DNA of 64,000 bases from an uncultured Sphaerochaeta sp. (GCF_963677315.1 NZ_OY781939.1:930001-994000), one strand, 5' to 3'. Counted from the first letter of the stretch, positions 43,329 through 51,733 are shown. The notes: generated by a model from the sequence alone, not told the origin. Program-made: numbers and translations.

Positions 43329-43972
43329 AGGATCTTTCCCTTAAGGGCAAGGGGCAGGCCTGCAACCATCAAAATTACATTTGTGGAAATCTCTGCAAGG
43401 TCCTGGTTCATCCATCCACTCAGGTCCCTGAAGGAGCGACTCTCTGCATCTGCAGGAATAAGCCCAAGGCCTGTTTCATTGGTAATGAGGAGAATCTCAC
43501 AAGGGGGATGCTTGAGAACCTCATAGAGAGCATCTTCCTCAGGGAACCTTTTCTCAGGGATTCCTTTATGATAAAGGAGGTTTCCCAACCAAACAGTAAG
43601 ACAGTCAACAATACAGACCTCGACTGATGGGGGAAGATCCTGTATAGCCTTCGCAAGGTCAAGGGGTTCCTCAATAGTGATGAATCGATCAGAGCGATCC
43701 TTCTGATGGGCAGCAATCCGTGCCTTCATCTCTTCATCAATCGGTTCGGCGGTAGCAATATAGGCGCGTGACTGGGTACCGTCACATACTCCCAGGGCAT
43801 AGTCCTGGGCATAGGAACTCTTTCCACTTCTACCTCCCCCGATAACCAGCGTAACCCCACTCTTGATCTTTGTGTGGATTCTCATGGACCCAGCGGTGGA
43901 GACCATCGTACCTTTTGCAGGCCGTAACGGATATCCCTTTACGAGAGTCTTCTTCATATCAATGGTTGCCAT
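43325..43972 (-). CDS. cobU: Adenosylcobinamide kinase / adenosylcobinamide-phosphate guanylyltransferase
   Basis: 215 residues from the ATG at 43972, which has GGGGAGG five bases upstream. This start gives ~35 residues before the P-loop GGGRSGKSS (~45-53), longer than usual. An in-frame ATG at 43885 would give the usual length but has a poorer site. The RYIATAEP-like block AYIATAEPIDEEMKARIAAH carries the catalytic His, and VCIVDCLTVWLGNL matches the family. CobU phosphorylates adenosylcobinamide and transfers GMP to it, making adenosylcobinamide-GDP for CobS. It overlaps cbiR by 14 bases. Confidence 0.94.
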   Translation of the reverse strand: MATIDMKKTLVKGYPLRPAKGTMVSTAGSMRIHTKIKSGVTLVIGGGRSGKSSYAQDYALGVCDGTQSRAYIATAEPIDEEMKARIAAHQKDRSDRFITIEEPLDLAKAIQDLPPSVEVCIVDCLTVWLGNLLYHKGIPEKRFPEEDALYEVLKHPPCEILLITNETGLGLIPADAESRSFRDLSGWMNQDLAEISTNVILMVAGLPLALKGKIL

Positions 43973-44783
43973 ATCTACCTCCCCAGTCTTTTCCCATCAT
44001 ATCATGGCTTTTCTCCAAGAGGGAGAGGGAAGCGTCCAACTCTGCCTCAGAAAATACCTCCAAGGTGAGTACCCTCTCTCTGTTGTCTTTATTTGTTTGA
44101 TTCGATAAGGCAGAAATAAACTTGTTTATCTGTGTAGGGTCTCCCTTGTTCAGGCCCAGATGATCCTTACCGTCATGAACTCCGTGAAGGTGTGCAATAC
44201 GGGTTCTCGGCAAGAGTAAGTCAAGATTATCCTGCATGGGGTACCCCATGAGCCAGATATGCCCGATATCGAGCGTAACAGAGAGGTCATAGCGCTCCAC
44301 CAGCGGAAATACATGCGAGAATGGATAGCTCAAAGTCTCAACACAAAACATCCTTCTCATAGCCTCATACTTCGATATCATCATCTCAAGACTCATATCA
44401 AGGCATGTTGACCAACGCTCTATATCCTCGGAGGGCACCGGTCCATAGGACTCTGGGGTGAGGTGCAATACATAACCGAAGGGATCAAGAGGCTCAGTAA
44501 GGGAGATGATCCTCTCGACGGTTCGCATGAATCGCATCCGCTCATCCAGATCGGCTGAACCGGGATAGATATCCAAGGGGAAATGCACGGTGTAGCTTAA
44601 ACCGTGTGATTCACCCAATCGGGCAAGTTCCCTGATGGTTTTCTCATCAGGCAGATTGCTCATTTCTTCACTTTCAAAGAGTACCAGTTCAATATCATCC
44701 ACCTTGTCGGCAAGATACCGTACATTTGGCAGGATATCATCTGGGATGATGTAGCTTGTTGTTCCAATTCGCATATGCTTCAT
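43959..44783 (-). CDS. cbiR: CbiR-like cobamide remodelling enzyme (AP-endonuclease-2-type TIM barrel)
   Basis: 274 residues of the xylose-isomerase-like/AP endonuclease 2 TIM-barrel superfamily. MRIGTTSYIIPDDILPNVR begins the barrel. Metal-ligand residues are likely in VHFPLDIYPG, FCVETLSYP, VTLDIGHIWLMG, IAHLHGVHDG and LTLEVFSE. Four-base overlap with cobT and 14-base overlap with cobU place it inside a cobamide salvage operon. CbiR, described in Akkermansia, belongs to this superfamily and cleaves the phosphodiester of cobamides to adenosylcobinamide-phosphate so the lower ligand can be changed. The assignment rests on fold and context, because I could not align it to known CbiR. Confidence 0.74.
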   Translation of the reverse strand: MKHMRIGTTSYIIPDDILPNVRYLADKVDDIELVLFESEEMSNLPDEKTIRELARLGESHGLSYTVHFPLDIYPGSADLDERMRFMRTVERIISLTEPLDPFGYVLHLTPESYGPVPSEDIERWSTCLDMSLEMMISKYEAMRRMFCVETLSYPFSHVFPLVERYDLSVTLDIGHIWLMGYPMQDNLDLLLPRTRIAHLHGVHDGKDHLGLNKGDPTQINKFISALSNQTNKDNRERVLTLEVFSEAELDASLSLLEKSHDMMGKDWGGRYGNH

Positions 44784-45826
44784 ACCAACCCCATTGATTG
44801 CAACAGCTTCGTGCTATCAGTTACCTGCGCATCAGAGAAGCTGGTCATATCGGTAAGCAAATGGCTTGCCAGACGTACCAAGGGCCAGGCCGCCAATGCA
44901 CCGGTCCCCTCCCCGAGTTGCATCTGTAGGTCCAAGAGAGGCTGGCCGCAACCAAGCGCCTCCAGCATTCTTCTATGCCCCTGCATTCCTGACTGATGGC
45001 AGGGGATGAGATATTCATGAAGGTGTCCGTCCATGAAACTGGCCACCAAGGCAGCACTGGTTACGACAAAGCCATCAAGAAGTATGGGCAAAGAGGCTTC
45101 TGCAGCTTCCAGCATTCCACCACAGATGGCAGCAATTTCATACCCTCCAAGATTACAGAGCACAGTAAGTGGATCCCTTTGTGGGTGGAGGGCCAAGGCA
45201 TGTTCAATAACTGCGATCTTGTGCTCTAGTTCGGCATCACTGAGACCAGATCCTTTTCCTGTTATCACCGAGACTGGAAGATTGGTAAGGGCAGCGGCTA
45301 CAGCCGAGGCACTGGTGGTATTCCCCACCCCCATCTCTCCAAAGGCAATGGCATGAGCCCCTTCTCCAACTGCCAGGCGAACCCGTTCTCTGCCTGTTTC
45401 CATTGCCTGAAGGCATTGCTCACGTTCCATTGCAGGACCTTGCAAGAAATTTCTTGTCCCATACCCGATTTTGCAATCGACTACAGCTTCACGTTCAGAA
45501 AATGAATGGTTCACCCCAACATCAATCACTGAAAGCATTGCATGGTTCAGGGAGGCGAAGAGGCTGCACGCACCACCACCGGAGGCAAAATTGCAGCACT
45601 GTTGGTAGGTGATCTGCTGAGGACTATGGGTTACCCCCTCCTCCACCACCCCATGGTCGGCTGCAAACAGTAAAAGAGAAAGGGAATCAAGCGGGCCCTC
45701 CTTGATAAGCGCCAGCTTGAGAGCAAGGGAGGCGAGTCTCCCGAGACTGTTTGGGGGCATTGCCTTTGCAAGCAACTGGGTTTCATATACAGCTTGCAGG
45801 CTGGAGTCGATTGCTTTGATTGACAT
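44780..45826 (-). CDS. cobT: Nicotinate-nucleotide-dimethylbenzimidazole phosphoribosyltransferase
   Basis: 348 residues, the usual CobT length. PPNSLGRLASLALKLA is the N-terminal substrate region, LLFAADHGVVEEGVTHSP the conserved loop, FGEMGVGNTTSASAVAAAL the phosphate/ribose binding block, and QLGEGTGALAAWPLV holds the catalytic Glu near the C-terminus. It transfers phosphoribose from nicotinate mononucleotide to a benzimidazole-type base, making alpha-ribazole-phosphate. It is the first gene of the minus-strand run and is predicted to be leaderless. The gap to the divergent gene is only 60 bases, too short for a cobalamin riboswitch. Confidence 0.96.
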   Translation of the reverse strand: MSIKAIDSSLQAVYETQLLAKAMPPNSLGRLASLALKLALIKEGPLDSLSLLLFAADHGVVEEGVTHSPQQITYQQCCNFASGGGACSLFASLNHAMLSVIDVGVNHSFSEREAVVDCKIGYGTRNFLQGPAMEREQCLQAMETGRERVRLAVGEGAHAIAFGEMGVGNTTSASAVAAALTNLPVSVITGKGSGLSDAELEHKIAVIEHALALHPQRDPLTVLCNLGGYEIAAICGGMLEAAEASLPILLDGFVVTSAALVASFMDGHLHEYLIPCHQSGMQGHRRMLEALGCGQPLLDLQMQLGEGTGALAAWPLVRLASHLLTDMTSFSDAQVTDSTKLLQSMGLV

Positions 45827-45832
45827 GAGCTT

Positions 45833-45862
45833 ATTGTAGAGGAGGAAGCTCTGGCGTTACAA
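45833..45862 (-). promoter_or_regulatory. Predicted promoter of the cobT operon (leaderless)
   Basis: On the minus strand, TTGTAA (45857-45862) is followed by an 18-base spacer and TACAAT (45833-45838), then six bases to the cobT ATG at 45826. No ribosome site lies between. Confidence 0.6.
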
Positions 45863-45874
45863 GGCAGAAACCGA

Positions 45875-45880
45875 TACAAT
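45875..45880 (+). promoter_or_regulatory. Predicted -10 of the divergent DMT transporter gene (leaderless)
   Basis: TACAAT at 45875-45880 lies six bases before the ATG at 45887, matching the divergent cobT promoter. The -35 region is poor, so an activator may be needed. Confidence 0.45.
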
Positions 45881-45886
45881 GCGTCT

Positions 45887-46792
45887 ATGAATCAGGCACT
45901 TTATCTCTTCCTCGACATGATGACCGGTATGATCATCTCCATCATGGTGGTCTCCAACACCCTCCTGGGACAGGCTACCACCATGGGTGTCTCATTAATT
46001 GTCAATCATCTGATCGGATTGGTCATTCTCTCCCTTATCCTGCTCCTTGGCAGGAAGAAGCAAGCCATCAATGGCCCAGGAAGAAAAGTCCCCTGGTATC
46101 TCATGTTCAATGGCCTATTCGGCCTCGCCATCCTGAACCTGAACTACACGACCGTCGTACATACCGGAGCATCTCTTGCGATGGCTTCCACCGTATTCGG
46201 ACAGAGTTTCTGTTCACTGGTGTTCGACCTCACTGGTTGGATGGGAATGCAAAAGCGCAGTCTTAACCGGACGAAGATCTTCAGTTTGAGTATCAGTGCA
46301 ATTGGAATCATCATCATGGCGAGCGGAGGTACAGCGAACTTTGCTTTCCTGTATGTTATGCTAGGCATTCTTGCAGGCGCACTTACCATGACACAGATGG
46401 TACTCAACAGTACACTTGCCCTTTATGAGGGGCCCATCCGAGCCTCACATAGGAATTTCATCGGTGGACTGTTGGCAGGCTTGGTCTTCTATTTCCTGTT
46501 CCAGAAGGATGCAACAATCGTTGGCATTCAAACCATACCCCAGATTCCGCTGTTGCTTGTTTTAGGTGGAGGAACACTGGCAGTATTTGTCGTGGTGAGC
46601 ACCAGCTATGTCATCGTGAAGATTCCTGCTGTTTACTCTGCGCTCCTGCTCTCATCTGCCCAGATCCTGATGAGCCTCCTGATCGATTATCTCTTCTTTG
46701 ACAGTTTCAGCCTACCGCTTCTCGTAGGAGCACTCTTGATGCTGCTGGGTATGGCTGGGAATCTTGCTGCGGACAGGAAGCCTAGGCCTTAG
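45887..46792 (+). CDS. DMT-superfamily transporter (YdcZ/DUF606-like, two-repeat form)
   Basis: 301 residues with about ten membrane helices made of two similar ~145-residue halves. Each half starts near a pattern like MMTGMIISIMVVSNTLLGQ or ILAGALTMTQMVLNSTLALY. This duplication and the helix count fit the DMT carriers of the YdcZ/DUF606 group. The cargo is unknown. It is divergent from cobT with only 60 bases between start codons and so may share control with the cobamide operon. The last 11 bases overlap the convergent mutY gene. Confidence 0.78.
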   Translation: MNQALYLFLDMMTGMIISIMVVSNTLLGQATTMGVSLIVNHLIGLVILSLILLLGRKKQAINGPGRKVPWYLMFNGLFGLAILNLNYTTVVHTGASLAMASTVFGQSFCSLVFDLTGWMGMQKRSLNRTKIFSLSISAIGIIIMASGGTANFAFLYVMLGILAGALTMTQMVLNSTLALYEGPIRASHRNFIGGLLAGLVFYFLFQKDATIVGIQTIPQIPLLLVLGGGTLAVFVVVSTSYVIVKIPAVYSALLLSSAQILMSLLIDYLFFDSFSLPLLVGALLMLLGMAGNLAADRKPRP

Positions 46793-47666
46793 CAATTCGG
46801 TAGGTACCTTCGGCTTCTTGGACAAAACCCTCTTTTTTCAGCTGTTCAAGACAGTACAGTACGCGCTCTTCCTCAAAGTGGGAGAGTAATGCGATGACCT
46901 GGTCCTGTTCTTTTGCACCGGTATCAGAGAGCAGGTGAATCAACTGACCACGAATCTGGCGGTTGGAGTTTTCGAACTTTGCTTGCTTGGTGTAGTGGGC
47001 ACTTCTCACATTGGCATTGGGAATAAGACTCTTAAGCAAGACGCCAAAATCCATCAGGGCGTAGTACCACGCCTTTGGATCATCAACCAGCTGCACTAAA
47101 CGAACAAGCAATAACTCCAAATCCTTGTCCTTCACGCCTTCCTGGTCAGGAAAAAAGCAATGAAGCAGGACCCTGCGTATGTTCGTCTCAAGGTAGATGG
47201 TTCGCTCTCGATAACTGAATGCACCTATGGCGGCCGCGGTTGCTTTCCCTACCCCAGGCAAGGAGAGCAGTTCAGCCTGCTGCTTGGGTAGGTTCCAATC
47301 CCACTTTTCACATGCAATGGCACTCTTACGGAGATTCAGAGCCCTCCGGTTATAGCCCAATCCTTTCCAGTGGTACAACAACTCATCTAACGCCACCTCT
47401 GCCAAGTCCTTGAGAGTGGGCCACAGGGAGAGAAACAACTCATACTTGGGAATGACACGAATGGTTTGGGTCTGTTGCAGCATCACCTCGGAAAGCAGGA
47501 TCCGATAGGGGTCGCTGGTCTCTCTCCAGACAAACGCTCGTCCATGGTTTTCATAAAATCCAAGAATTGTCTGTACGAATGCTTCATACCCTTCAGGACT
47601 TTGACTGAAAGGTGGATTCAGATAGTGGGTTGCTTCTTCCGTTGAGAGTGTAGGAAAATCAATCAT
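46782..47666 (-). CDS. mutY: MutY-like adenine glycosylase without the Fe-S cluster cysteines
   Basis: 294 residues. The N-terminal catalytic Glu60 is in SEVMLQQTQTIRVIPKY and the helix-hairpin-helix LPGVGKATAAAIGAFS spans ~136-151, both as in MutY. Two features differ. The segment after ALMDFG (~203-208) has no cysteines, so the [4Fe-4S] site is absent. The catalytic Asp of the usual LDGNVKRVL is Glu160 in LETNIRRVL. Instead of the NUDIX-like MutY C-domain, the last ~65 residues look like a small winged helix (HLLSDTGAKEQDQVIALLSHF). It likely removes adenine paired with 8-oxoguanine, but activity may differ. The start overlaps the perM stop by four bases. Confidence 0.84.
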   Translation of the reverse strand: MIDFPTLSTEEATHYLNPPFSQSPEGYEAFVQTILGFYENHGRAFVWRETSDPYRILLSEVMLQQTQTIRVIPKYELFLSLWPTLKDLAEVALDELLYHWKGLGYNRRALNLRKSAIACEKWDWNLPKQQAELLSLPGVGKATAAAIGAFSYRERTIYLETNIRRVLLHCFFPDQEGVKDKDLELLLVRLVQLVDDPKAWYYALMDFGVLLKSLIPNANVRSAHYTKQAKFENSNRQIRGQLIHLLSDTGAKEQDQVIALLSHFEEERVLYCLEQLKKEGFVQEAEGTYRIAKA

Positions 47667-48895
47667 TTCTTGTCGCCGAAACTCTCCGGAAGGACGAAGT
47701 CACCCTTATGATAGTTCTCATGGGCTTCCTTCTCCTGTGCTTCGTTGATGTGCTCAGCGGTGGGCTGTTCTCCCCTCTTGAGCTTATCCTGCTTTCGCAG
47801 ATAACGCTCCAGCGCCTTCTGCTTTGCCGTCTCCCGCTGATAGCTCTTACCACTGCTTATCAGGATGGCAACCGGTCTGAGACTCTTGATATTTGCACAG
47901 AGAATCTGCAACACACTGGTCAGGGGTACAGAGATAAACATCCCAGGAAGTCCCCAGATAAAGCCCCAGAGAGAAAGTGAGACAAGAATTACAAAGGGCG
48001 ATAGATTGAGTTGACCGCCTTGCAGGCGGGGGTCAATGATGTTCCCCAGGATCATCTGGGTGCTTATTGCAAGGATCGCCACATAAAAGACATTGGTCCA
48101 ATCGGGAGCAAACTGGATCAGGGACATAAAGATGACAATGGTTGTCACGATAACTGAACCAATGGAAGGTATGAAGTTGAAAAAGAAGGCCAAGACTCCC
48201 CAGAGAATGGGAAGGTCCAGTCCAGTAACCACTGCGGTGAGAAAGAAAAGTGCACCGGTACATAAGCTGATCACGACTTTCAACAACAGATACTTGGAGG
48301 TCTGGCGGGTAATGCGTTCAAACATGACAGCAACTTTCATGCCCTTGCTTCTAGGAATGGCTGCCAGCAACTTGGGAATTACACTTTGCCGTTCCAGCAA
48401 CAGGAAAAGCACAAAAATATAGACCAACAATGCAACCTTGGTAATCGAAAGGAACTTGTTGCTGATGGAGGTCAGGCTGCTGATGGCAATATTCGACCAG
48501 TTCACGGGCAGTATGGATAGGAAGGAAGCCCCTTCAGGAAGATCAATAAAGGAACTTGCCCTGCTGGTGAGCAGTCGGTCCAGTGAGACCACTTTCTCTA
48601 CATAGAATGGTACCAGGTCCACCAATGTATCGACTGTTATGATGACAAACCAACCAGCAGCAAGAAAAAGAAAGAGCAATAGAGCCATAACAAATATGAC
48701 TGAGATGATTTTTGGTACGTGGAGTCTATCGAGCCTACGAAGTAATGGGCTGAATAACAGATAACAGAAAAACGATAGAACGAGGGGAATCATCACGTCT
48801 TTCGACATCTTTAAAGCAGCAAATACTGCCAATGTTACAATGACTCCAAGGAATATTTGGATATACTTATTTCCTGAGAACGGTTTTTCTGTCAT
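47663..48895 (-). CDS. AI-2E/PerM family membrane protein
   Basis: 410 residues from the ATG at 48895. There are about eight membrane helices and the family's long loop between helices 3 and 4. LAISTQMILGNIIDPRLQGG and SPFVILVSLSLWGFIWGLPGMFISVPL are diagnostic. Relatives act as exporters of autoinducer-2 or as Na+/H+ antiporters. The cargo is unknown here. The C-terminal tail (~350-410) is highly charged and cytoplasmic. A -10 hexamer six bases before the ATG predicts a leaderless mRNA. mutY overlaps its end by four bases, so the two form an operon. Confidence 0.9.
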   Translation of the reverse strand: MTEKPFSGNKYIQIFLGVIVTLAVFAALKMSKDVMIPLVLSFFCYLLFSPLLRRLDRLHVPKIISVIFVMALLLFLFLAAGWFVIITVDTLVDLVPFYVEKVVSLDRLLTSRASSFIDLPEGASFLSILPVNWSNIAISSLTSISNKFLSITKVALLVYIFVLFLLLERQSVIPKLLAAIPRSKGMKVAVMFERITRQTSKYLLLKVVISLCTGALFFLTAVVTGLDLPILWGVLAFFFNFIPSIGSVIVTTIVIFMSLIQFAPDWTNVFYVAILAISTQMILGNIIDPRLQGGQLNLSPFVILVSLSLWGFIWGLPGMFISVPLTSVLQILCANIKSLRPVAILISSGKSYQRETAKQKALERYLRKQDKLKRGEQPTAEHINEAQEKEAHENYHKGDFVLPESFGDKK

Positions 48896-48901
48896 AGGAC
48901 A

Positions 48902-48930
48902 ACTATAGACTAGCTTGGAAAAACCTGCAA
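48902..48930 (-). promoter_or_regulatory. Predicted promoter of the perM-mutY operon (leaderless)
   Basis: On the minus strand, TTGCAG (48925-48930), a 17-base spacer and TATAGT (48902-48907), then six bases to the ATG at 48895. It is interleaved with the opposite-strand trmJ promoter. Confidence 0.5.
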
Positions 48931-48943
48931 TATCTGTTATTAC
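48915..48943 (+). promoter_or_regulatory. Predicted promoter of trmJ (leaderless)
   Basis: TTGGAA (48915-48920), a 17-base spacer and TATTAC (48938-48943), then seven bases to the ATG at 48951. The -35 of the opposite promoter lies inside this spacer, so polymerases on the two strands would compete. Confidence 0.5.
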
Positions 48944-48950
48944 TGGTTCT

Positions 48951-49694
48951 ATGGACCAACAAACCAATTTGGATAGGATTCAAATCGTACTGGTTGATAC
49001 ACAGGATGGAGCCAATATTGGCTCAACCTGTCGAGCCATGAAGACCATGGGCATTACCCATCTGGTCCTTGTGAGTGATCGTGAATACGATGAGAACCGT
49101 GTAAGAACGCTCGCATTACATGCCAGCGATGTATGGGAGCAAGCAGAGCGATTCTCTTCACTCAAGGAGGCACTTTCAGGAAGTGTGCTCAGTGTTGCAG
49201 CTACAAGAAGAAGAGGAAAGTTTCGTAAGCATAGCTCGCTCAACCCCACCCAATTGGCTGAGGTGGTACAGAAGACCGGTGACGGTCTTATCTCAATCGT
49301 CTTCGGACGAGAGTCCGATGGACTTACTGATGATGAGGTGGCAATGTGCAGTCAGGTGGTAACCATCCCAACCAGCGACCAGTTCCCCTCTCTTAATCTT
49401 TCTCAAGCGGTTCAAATCATCACCTACTGTCTCTACGATACCATCAAGACGTATCCAGAGGGAGCAAACCCAGTGACGCAAGGCCGTTGTGAAGAAGCAG
49501 CGCTTAAAGCCAGTGAGGCACTCGATGAAATCGGGTACTTCAAACTTGGACAGGAGAAGCTCTGGACCTTCCGCTTCCTCCGCGATGTATTTGTACGTTC
49601 TGCTCTCACCGAGAGCGAAATCCAGAAGATGGAAAAAGTCTTTGTAAAAACTGCCAGGATCAAGGCCCATAAGAACAAGGAGCAAGATGACTGA
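48951..49694 (+). CDS. trmJ: tRNA (cytidine/uridine-2'-O-)-methyltransferase TrmJ-like
   Basis: 247 residues of the SPOUT class. QIVLVDTQDGANIGSTCRAM is motif 1 (the N of NIGS is conserved), SIVFGRESDGLTDDEV is motif 2 and IPTSDQFPSLNLSQAVQII is motif 3 of the trefoil knot. The C-terminal ~70 residues form a helical extension as in TrmJ. It methylates the 2'-hydroxyl at position 32 of several tRNAs using SAM. The ATG at 48951 is preferred to the TTG at 48915, which lies within the promoter. The gene overlaps the downstream phosphodiesterase by eight bases. Confidence 0.88.
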   Translation: MDQQTNLDRIQIVLVDTQDGANIGSTCRAMKTMGITHLVLVSDREYDENRVRTLALHASDVWEQAERFSSLKEALSGSVLSVAATRRRGKFRKHSSLNPTQLAEVVQKTGDGLISIVFGRESDGLTDDEVAMCSQVVTIPTSDQFPSLNLSQAVQIITYCLYDTIKTYPEGANPVTQGRCEEAALKASEALDEIGYFKLGQEKLWTFRFLRDVFVRSALTESEIQKMEKVFVKTARIKAHKNKEQDD

Positions 49695-50484
49695 TTCCTT
49701 TTTTGACCCAATGCCTCGGGTGGTAGCCCACCGAGGGGATAGTGCACACTTCCCAGAGAACACACTCAGTGCCTTCTTGAGTGCATGTGCATTGGGTGTT
49801 GATGTCATCGAGACTGATGTACATCTGAGTAAGGACGGACAGCTTGTCATCTGGCATGATGAGACCTTGGACCGCAATACCGATGGTGCCGGCCGGGTAG
49901 AAGATCATACCCTAGCTGAACTGAAAACTTACGATGCAGGATATACATTCACTCCAAACAATGGAGAAACATTTCCCTTCAGGGGAAAAGGTGTGCAACT
50001 GTGTACATTGAGAGAGGCCTTGGAGGCGTGTCCAAACCAGCGATTCAATATTGACCTAAAAAGCAAGGATCCAGCCATCGTCGACACATTCATCGAAGTG
50101 ATCCACTCAGTGCAGGCCATAAAGCGTATCGTTGCTGCTTCTTTTCACCTCTCAAATCTCAAACTACTGAGGAAGAAAGCTCCCGATATACTGACAAGTG
50201 TTACCACCCTTGAGGTGGTACCCCTCTTGGCACTCCAGAAGCTCCACTTACTTTCTGGGAAAAAGCACTCCATTATTTTTCAGGTTCCCACCCGTCAGTG
50301 GGGCATCGAGGTGGTCACTCCTTCTTTTATACAAACCATGCATAACAGGGGGAGCATCATTCAAGTCTGGACCATCAATGAAGAAGCTGAAATGAAGCGT
50401 CTCTACCAGATGGGAGTAGATTCTGTAATGACCGATAAACCAGCTTTAGCTATCAAGGTTGCTTCAGAGCTGGGACTAAGATAA
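49687..50484 (+). CDS. Glycerophosphodiester phosphodiesterase
   Basis: 265 residues of the GDPD TIM-barrel family. VVAHRGDSAHFPENTLSAF is the N-terminal motif with the catalytic His and Arg. VIETDVHLSKDGQLVIWHDE supplies the metal-binding Glu/Asp and second His. VWTINEEAEMKRLYQMGVDS is the typical C-terminal block. It hydrolyses glycerophosphodiesters to glycerol-3-phosphate and an alcohol. No signal peptide is present, so it is cytoplasmic like UgpQ. It is translationally coupled to trmJ. Confidence 0.94.
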   Translation: MTDSFFDPMPRVVAHRGDSAHFPENTLSAFLSACALGVDVIETDVHLSKDGQLVIWHDETLDRNTDGAGRVEDHTLAELKTYDAGYTFTPNNGETFPFRGKGVQLCTLREALEACPNQRFNIDLKSKDPAIVDTFIEVIHSVQAIKRIVAASFHLSNLKLLRKKAPDILTSVTTLEVVPLLALQKLHLLSGKKHSIIFQVPTRQWGIEVVTPSFIQTMHNRGSIIQVWTINEEAEMKRLYQMGVDSVMTDKPALAIKVASELGLR

Positions 50485-50517
50485 GCAAGCAAAAAAAACA
50501 ATAAAGAGAGGTATCTT

Positions 50518-51627
50518 TTGGAAGCTTCCAAAGTCTACTACACAAACTTACGCTGCGATAATGGAGACTCCCGCTTACATAAGCTCACCAGGCTGATCAA
50601 GCGAGCAGGAATTGAGACCATCGACTTCAAGAACAAGTTCACTGCCATCAAGATTCATTTCGGTGAACCTGGCAATTTGGCTTTCTTGAGACCAAACTAC
50701 GCCGCCACAGTGGTTGATCTGGTCAAGGAGTTGGGGGGAAGGCCATTCCTTACCGATTGCAACACCCTCTATGTCGGGGGAAGAAAGCATGCACTTGATC
50801 ATATGGAGAGTGCCTATAAAAACGGGTTTATGCCCTATGCTACCGGATGCCATATCATCATTGGTGATGGACTGAAGGGGACAGATGAGACATTGGTCCC
50901 CGTTCCTGGAGGGGAGTATGTCAAGGAAGCAAAGGTAGGACGTGCCTTGATGGACGCTGATATCCTTATCAGCCTCGCCCACTTCAAGGGTCATGAGGCC
51001 ACCGGTTTTGGTGGTGCCCTCAAGAATATCGGAATGGGCGGAGGTTCCCGTGCAGGGAAGATGGAGATGCACTGTGATGGAAAACCACAGGTTGACCAGA
51101 GTCTTTGCATCGGTTGTGGTGCCTGTATCGATATCTGTGCCCACGATGCTCCGCACATCACCGATGGCCTTTCTTGGATAGACCAGGACAAGTGTGTTGG
51201 TTGTGGACGCTGTATAGCGGTCTGCCCAACTGATGCAATCTCAAACAATGACAGTAGCTCCAATGACAAGTTGAACTGCAAGATTGCTGAGTACACCCAT
51301 GCAATCTGTCATGGAAGACCAACTTTTCATATCAACATTGTCATTGAGGTCTCACCGAACTGTGACTGCCATGGAGAAAATGATCTGGCCATAGTACCGG
51401 ATGTAGGATTTTTCGCATCCTTCGACCCTATTGCATTGGATAAGGCATGTGCGGATGCAGTGAACAAGCAACCGTTCATCCCTTCCTCTGCCCTTGGAGA
51501 GAGAGAACACTGTCATCATGACCATTTTACTGACACCCACCCTACCACTAGCTGGAAAGTGGCCCTGGAGCATGGGGAGAAACTGGGGTTGGGAACGATG
51601 GAGTATGAGTTATTTGAGGTGAAGTAA
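50518..51627 (+). CDS. DUF362 protein with two [4Fe-4S] ferredoxin motifs
   Basis: 369 residues starting at TTG (50518) with AGAGAGG six bases upstream. Residues ~1-180 and the C-terminal region form the DUF362 fold (AIKIHFGEPGNLAFLRPNY, LAHFKGHEATGFGGALKNIGMG). Residues ~190-245 insert two ferredoxin clusters: CIGCGACIDICAHDAP and CVGCGRCIAVCPTDA. It is probably a cytoplasmic electron-transfer protein or iron-sulfur oxidoreductase. The substrate is not known. The plausible role is in anaerobic redox metabolism. It ends at a strong terminator. Confidence 0.9.
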   Translation: MEASKVYYTNLRCDNGDSRLHKLTRLIKRAGIETIDFKNKFTAIKIHFGEPGNLAFLRPNYAATVVDLVKELGGRPFLTDCNTLYVGGRKHALDHMESAYKNGFMPYATGCHIIIGDGLKGTDETLVPVPGGEYVKEAKVGRALMDADILISLAHFKGHEATGFGGALKNIGMGGGSRAGKMEMHCDGKPQVDQSLCIGCGACIDICAHDAPHITDGLSWIDQDKCVGCGRCIAVCPTDAISNNDSSSNDKLNCKIAEYTHAICHGRPTFHINIVIEVSPNCDCHGENDLAIVPDVGFFASFDPIALDKACADAVNKQPFIPSSALGEREHCHHDHFTDTHPTTSWKVALEHGEKLGLGTMEYELFEVK

Positions 51628-51649
51628 CCACACAAAGAAGCTAGGTATT

Positions 51650-51682
51650 CAGGCTGAGTCTATTTCTCGGCCTGTTTTTTTT
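51650..51682 (+). terminator. Rho-independent terminator after the DUF362 gene
   Basis: CAGGCTGAG / CTCGGCCTG (one G-T pair) with a seven-base loop is followed by eight T's. This closes the trmJ-GDPD-DUF362 unit. Confidence 0.88.
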
Positions 51683-51733
51683 CTAAAACACCCCATACCG
51701 GCAGGATTTTTATTCTTCTGGCCCATTTCTTTC

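Noticed and set aside
45827..45886. Cobalamin riboswitch upstream of cobT
   Set aside because: The gap is 60 bases and is filled by two promoters. A cobalamin riboswitch needs about 200 bases and a B12 box, neither of which is present.
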